Positions 60,718-64,000 of a stretch of DNA of 64,000 bases are shown here, piece after piece. The stretch's first letter is position 1. The number at the start of each line of letters is the position of its first letter. The stretch is from Bradyrhizobium sp. CB1717 (lineage in GTDB: Bacteria > Pseudomonadota > Alphaproteobacteria > Rhizobiales > Xanthobacteraceae): the NCBI RefSeq assembly GCF_029714325.1, contig NZ_CP121666.1, positions 8,463,001 through 8,527,000 of the forward strand, given 5' to 3'. The notes beneath the pieces were generated by a model. The model was not told the DNA's origin, did not search any database, and was given only the letters and a program-made list of their open reading frames with translations. The translations under genes and the position numbers were made by a program.

Positions 60718-61731
60718 TTACGCAGCCTTCGCCAGCCCGAACGCCTCCGCCAGCAGCGAATACGACCTCTTCCGCGCTTCGTGGTCGTACACGGCGGTGA
60801 TCGCCATCAACTCGTCCGGTTTGCTCGCATCGATCAGCGGCTGCAGCTTCTTCTGCACCGTCGCCGGGTTGCCGACGAACAGGCGCGAACGGTTGCGAGC
60901 GATCGAGATGCGCTCGGAATCCGTATAGGGATAAGCCAGCGCCTCCTCGACGCTCGGCAGCGGCAGATATTGGCCGCGGTCGCGACGGAGCCGATTGAGA
61001 TCGAACGAGGTCGCGAGCTTTTCGGCGTCCTCATCAGTCTCCGCCGCAATGACGGCCACCGCGAGGATCGCGTGGGGGCTCGCGCGCCAAGCCGAGGGCT
61101 GGAAGCGGTTGCGGTAATGCACCATCGCATCGATCGCGTCGTGGGACGCAAAATGATGCGCGAAGGCGAAGCCCATGCCGACTTGCGCGGCGAGCTCCGA
61201 CGAATAATCGCTGGAGCCGAGCAGCCAGATCGGCGGCAGGGGGGTATCGTCGGGCATCGCGACGACGTTGTTATAGGGGTGCCCTGAGGGGAATTCGCGG
61301 GTCTGCCACAGGATCAATTCGTGCAGCCGCTCCAGGAAATCGTCGCCCTCGCGGCGGTCGAGCCGGCTGCGCAGCGCGTAAGCCGTGGCGCCGTCGGTGC
61401 CGGGTGCGCGGCCAAGCCCGAGGTCGATGCGGCCGGGAAACAGCGCCTCCAGCATCTTGAAGCGCTCGGCCACGACCAGCGGCGCGTGGTTAGGCAGCAT
61501 CACCCCGCCCGAGCCGACGCGAATGTGTTTTGTGACCGCCGCGATCTGCCCAATCATCACGTCAGGCGCTGGGCTTGCGACCGAGGCGAGGTTGTGATGC
61601 TCGGCGAGCCAGTAACGGACATAGCCGAGCCCATCGACATGGCGCGCCAGATCGATGCTGTTGCGCAGCGCCGCGGCGGGCTTTGTGCCTGTGGTGACGA
61701 CGGAGAGGTCAAGGACTGAGAGCGGGATCAT
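60718..61731 (-). CDS. LLM class flavin-dependent oxidoreductase
   Basis: 337-aa luciferase-like monooxygenase of the single-component (MsnO8/YhbW-like) group: [81 protein letters not shown]. Uses reduced flavin and oxygen; the substrate is unknown. Confidence 0.92.
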   Translation of the reverse strand: MIPLSVLDLSVVTTGTKPAAALRNSIDLARHVDGLGYVRYWLAEHHNLASVASPAPDVMIGQIAAVTKHIRVGSGGVMLPNHAPLVVAERFKMLEALFPGRIDLGLGRAPGTDGATAYALRSRLDRREGDDFLERLHELILWQTREFPSGHPYNNVVAMPDDTPLPPIWLLGSSDYSSELAAQVGMGFAFAHHFASHDAIDAMVHYRNRFQPSAWRASPHAILAVAVIAAETDEDAEKLATSFDLNRLRRDRGQYLPLPSVEEALAYPYTDSERISIARNRSRLFVGNPATVQKKLQPLIDASKPDELMAITAVYDHEARKRSYSLLAEAFGLAKAA

Positions 61732-62120
61732 GGCGCGTTAACGTAGTGAAGGGTCGCGTGGCGGCAATGGGTTGGCAGCGCAGGTCTGGCGTGTGTGCGC
61801 CGCGCGCAGTTGAGCTCGCGGCATTGGGCCAAAGGCAGCGGCGTACACCCCAACTTCAAACTGCCCACATCAGATCGAGCGGTATCATGCACCCGTAATT
61901 TTACCAACTTCATGTTATTACTATATAATTTATACTTCAATCCATATCCCACATCAGCTTCAAAAGAGCACAAAATAGCACACCACCTCCCTGAAGTGGG
62001 CTACTTCCCACTTCCGATGGGCTGTCGGCCAGACGGCCTTTGTCCTATCTTACCCGCTCCCAAACTTGACCTGACGGCCGGCCACGAAGACTTGGCGGGA
62101 TCCTTGCAGTGAGTGGTGCC
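61732..62120. other. Intergenic region with an AT-rich island, upstream of metF
   Basis: About 375 bp without a convincing gene. At 61885-61985 the sequence is strikingly AT-rich (for example ACTATATAATTTATACTTC). Next come two hairpins: GAAGTGGG-CTACTT-CCCACTTC (61993-62014) and GGCTGTC-GGCCA-GACGGCC followed by TTTGTCC (62021-62045). The second looks terminator-like and could be part of a metF leader. No known SAM riboswitch pattern was recognised. Short frames here (for example 61728-61973 minus) look like chance. Confidence 0.5.
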
Positions 62121-63041
62121 ATGACTGACCTGACGACGCCTGCGACAGCCGACCGGCAAGACGGGCACCTGAAGCGGCCTGCGATCTCCTTCGAGTTCTT
62201 TCCGCCCAAGTCCGAGGAGATGGAGCGCAATCTCTGGGAGACGATCAACCGCCTCGCCCCGCTCGACCCGAAATTCGTCTCGGTGACCTATGGCGCCGGC
62301 GGCTCGACCCGCGAGCGCACGCATTCGACCATCTCCCGCATCCTCAAGGAGACCGCGCTGCTGCCGGCCGCGCACCTGACCTGCGTCGGCGCTTCGCGCG
62401 GCGAGATCGACGAGATCGTCGACCGCTATCACGAGGTCGGCGTCCGCCACATCGTCGGCCTGCGCGGCGATCCCGCCGGCGGCATCGGCACGCCCTACTC
62501 CAGCCATCCCGACGGCTACCAGAGCTCCGCCGAGCTCGTCGCGGGGATCAAGAAGCGGCACAGCGATATCGAAGTGTCAGTCTCAGCCTATCCCGAGAAG
62601 CACCCCGAGGCGCGCGACTTCGACGCCGATCTCGACACGCTGAAGGCCAAGGTCGACGCGGGCGCGACGCGCGCGATCACGCAGGTGTTCTTCGATAACG
62701 ACTTTTACTTCCGCTATCTCGATCGTGTCCGCGCGCGCGGCATCGACATTCCGGTCGTGCCGGGCATCATGCCCATGCACAATTTCAAGCAGGCGCGCAA
62801 TTTCGTCACCCGGAACGGCACCACCGTGCCCGACTGGCTCGCCGCGAAATTCGAAGGCCTCGATAACGACGCCGAAACCCGCAAGCTGGTCGCCGCGACG
62901 GTTGCGGCCGGCCAGGTGCAGAAGCTCGCCAAGCACGGCGTCGACACCTTCCATTTCTACACCATGAACCGCGCCGATCTCGTGTTCGCGATCAGCCATT
63001 TGCTCGGCATTCGCGCCAAGAGCGCCCAAAAGGCTGCGTAA
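62121..63041 (+). CDS. metF: Methylenetetrahydrofolate reductase
   Basis: 306-aa flavoprotein that reduces 5,10-methylene-THF to 5-methyl-THF for methionine synthesis. Conserved parts are ISFEFFPPKSEEMERNLWE, VSVTYGAGGSTRERT, HLTCVGASR, IVGLRGDP and GIMPMHNFKQARNF. ATG 62121 is taken as the start; GTG 62109 is possible. Followed 6 bp later by metH. Confidence 0.96.
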   Translation: MTDLTTPATADRQDGHLKRPAISFEFFPPKSEEMERNLWETINRLAPLDPKFVSVTYGAGGSTRERTHSTISRILKETALLPAAHLTCVGASRGEIDEIVDRYHEVGVRHIVGLRGDPAGGIGTPYSSHPDGYQSSAELVAGIKKRHSDIEVSVSAYPEKHPEARDFDADLDTLKAKVDAGATRAITQVFFDNDFYFRYLDRVRARGIDIPVVPGIMPMHNFKQARNFVTRNGTTVPDWLAAKFEGLDNDAETRKLVAATVAAGQVQKLAKHGVDTFHFYTMNRADLVFAISHLLGIRAKSAQKAA

Positions 63042-63047
63042 GAGAAA

Positions 63048-64000
63048 ATGACCGTACCCGTTTCCGCCAAGCGAATTGCCCTGCTCAACGCCGCGCGCGA
63101 GCGCATCCTTGTGCTCGACGGCGCCATGGGCACGATGATCCAGAACCTGCAGTTCGACGAGAAGGCGTTCCGCGGCGAGCGCTTCAAGAATTTCCATCGC
63201 GACCTGCGCGGCAACAATGATCTTCTGATCCTGACCCAGCCACAGGCGATCGAGGACATCCACGCCGCGTATTTGCGCGCCGGCGCCGACATCGTCGCGA
63301 CCAACACGTTCTCGACGACGTCGATCGCGCAAGCCGATTACGACCTCACCGACATCGTCTACGAGATGGCGCGCGAAGGCGCCCGTCTCGCCGGCAACGC
63401 CGCCCGCCGCGTCGAAGCCGAGGACGGCAAGCCGCGCTTCGTTGCGGGAGCCATCGGCCCCACCAACCGGACCGCCTCGATTTCCCCCGACGTCTCCAAT
63501 CCCGGCTACCGCGCCGTCACTTTCGACGATTTGCGCAAGTCGTACGGCGAGCAGATCCGCGGCCTGATCGACGGCGGCGTCGACTTGCTGCTGGTCGAGA
63601 CCATCTTCGACACGCTCAACGCCAAGGCGGCGCTCTATGCCATCGCCGAGATCACCGAAGAGCTCGGCATCGACATGCCGGTGATGGTGTCGGGCACCAT
63701 CACCGACAAGTCCGGCCGCCTGCTGTCGGGTCAGATGCCGGAAGCGTTCTGGCATTCGGTGCGGCACGCAAAGCCCGTCACCATCGGCTTCAACTGCGCG
63801 CTCGGCGCGGAAGACCTGCGCGCGCATATCGCCGATATCGGCCGCGTCGCCGATACGCTCGTGTGTGCCTATCCGAACGCTGGCCTGCCCAACGAGTTCG
63901 GCCAGTATGACGAGACGCCTGACTACATGGCACGCCTCGTCGGCGAATTCGCCCGCGACGGCCTCGTCAACATCGTCGGCGGCTGCTGCGGCACCACGCC
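63048..64000 (+). CDS. metH: Cobalamin-dependent methionine synthase, 3' end outside window
   Basis: The first 317 codons of MetH; the frame is open to the right edge. It has the homocysteine-binding domain: [68 protein letters not shown], the zinc Cys in [12 protein letters not shown] and the start of the zinc pair GGCCGTT at the edge. GAGAAA lies before the ATG. Transfers the methyl group of methyl-THF, made by MetF, to homocysteine. Confidence 0.96.
   Translation, partial: MTVPVSAKRIALLNAARERILVLDGAMGTMIQNLQFDEKAFRGERFKNFHRDLRGNNDLLILTQPQAIEDIHAAYLRAGADIVATNTFSTTSIAQADYDLTDIVYEMAREGARLAGNAARRVEAEDGKPRFVAGAIGPTNRTASISPDVSNPGYRAVTFDDLRKSYGEQIRGLIDGGVDLLLVETIFDTLNAKAALYAIAEITEELGIDMPVMVSGTITDKSGRLLSGQMPEAFWHSVRHAKPVTIGFNCALGAEDLRAHIADIGRVADTLVCAYPNAGLPNEFGQYDETPDYMARLVGEFARDGLVNIVGGCCGTT

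Noticed and set aside
61728..61973. 81-aa minus-strand frame upstream of the LLM gene
   Set aside because: Crosses the AT-rich island and a GC-rich part with no consistent codon use or motif.
61990..62120. SAM riboswitch before metF
   Set aside because: I compared the hairpins with the SAM-II/SAM-V patterns I remember and did not find the conserved core; a covariance search would settle it.

Overview
The window is about 64 kb of GC-rich DNA from an alphaproteobacterium. The urea transport and urease operon, the tad/cpa pilus locus, the short palindromic repeats (CGTCGTCCTGGCGAAAGCC and GGAAAACCGCTTCGCACTTT types) and the protein sequences all suggest Bradyrhizobium or a close relative. This assignment is recognition, not a database result. 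It looks like chromosomal core sequence with a few accessory insertions. I saw no rRNA, tRNA, CRISPR array, prophage or complete insertion sequence.

Layout. 1-4.4 kb: two tandem methyl-accepting chemotaxis receptors, the first cut by the window edge, each followed by a palindromic repeat. 4.4-8.2 kb: envelope and stress genes (DUF2865, L,D-transpeptidase, AI-2E-family permease, DUF883 and a membrane protein); two of them have matches to the general-stress sigma (EcfG) promoter. 8.2-12 kb: TonB-dependent siderophore receptor with a PepSY membrane protein. 12.3-15.9 kb: OpgC-like acyltransferase, TetR regulator and a CHASE/HWE histidine kinase whose N-box looks degenerate.

16.1-28.8 kb, all on the minus strand: urtABCDE, ureD-ureA-ureB, a DUF559 nuclease-like gene, a small MESH1-type alarmone hydrolase, ureC, an ABM-domain protein, ureE with a very long histidine tail, ureF and ureG. 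A good sigma-54 promoter lies upstream of urtA, so nitrogen-regulated uptake and hydrolysis of urea may be transcribed together. The DUF559 gene is bracketed by a 37-bp near-perfect inverted repeat and looks like a small mobile cassette that landed between ureB and ureC.

29.2-31.7 kb: RhlE-type RNA helicase, an IF-1 with a long tail and a CspA protein with a structured leader (an RNA and cold-response group). 31.7-44.8 kb: the Tad pilus locus. Two TadE-like pseudopilins, a stand-alone CpaC N-terminal domain and a fatty acid hydroxylase lie on the minus strand; flp, a small unlisted ORF, cpaABCDEF, tadB and tadC lie on the plus strand; a TPR lipoprotein converges on them. 44.9-50.1 kb: metallophosphoesterase, M17 aminopeptidase overlapping an NlpC/P60 hydrolase, and small orphan genes. 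50.2-58 kb: a YejABEF-type peptide ABC transporter with two solute-binding proteins in tandem. 58.2-64 kb: membrane-anchored cytochrome c, kdsB, pheA, a luciferase-like monooxygenase, an unexplained AT-rich interval, metF and the beginning of metH, which runs off the right edge.

The most unusual items are the inverted-repeat DUF559 cassette and the alarmone hydrolase inside the urease operon, repeats that supply stop codons to two genes, the 40-histidine UreE tail and the degenerate kinase.
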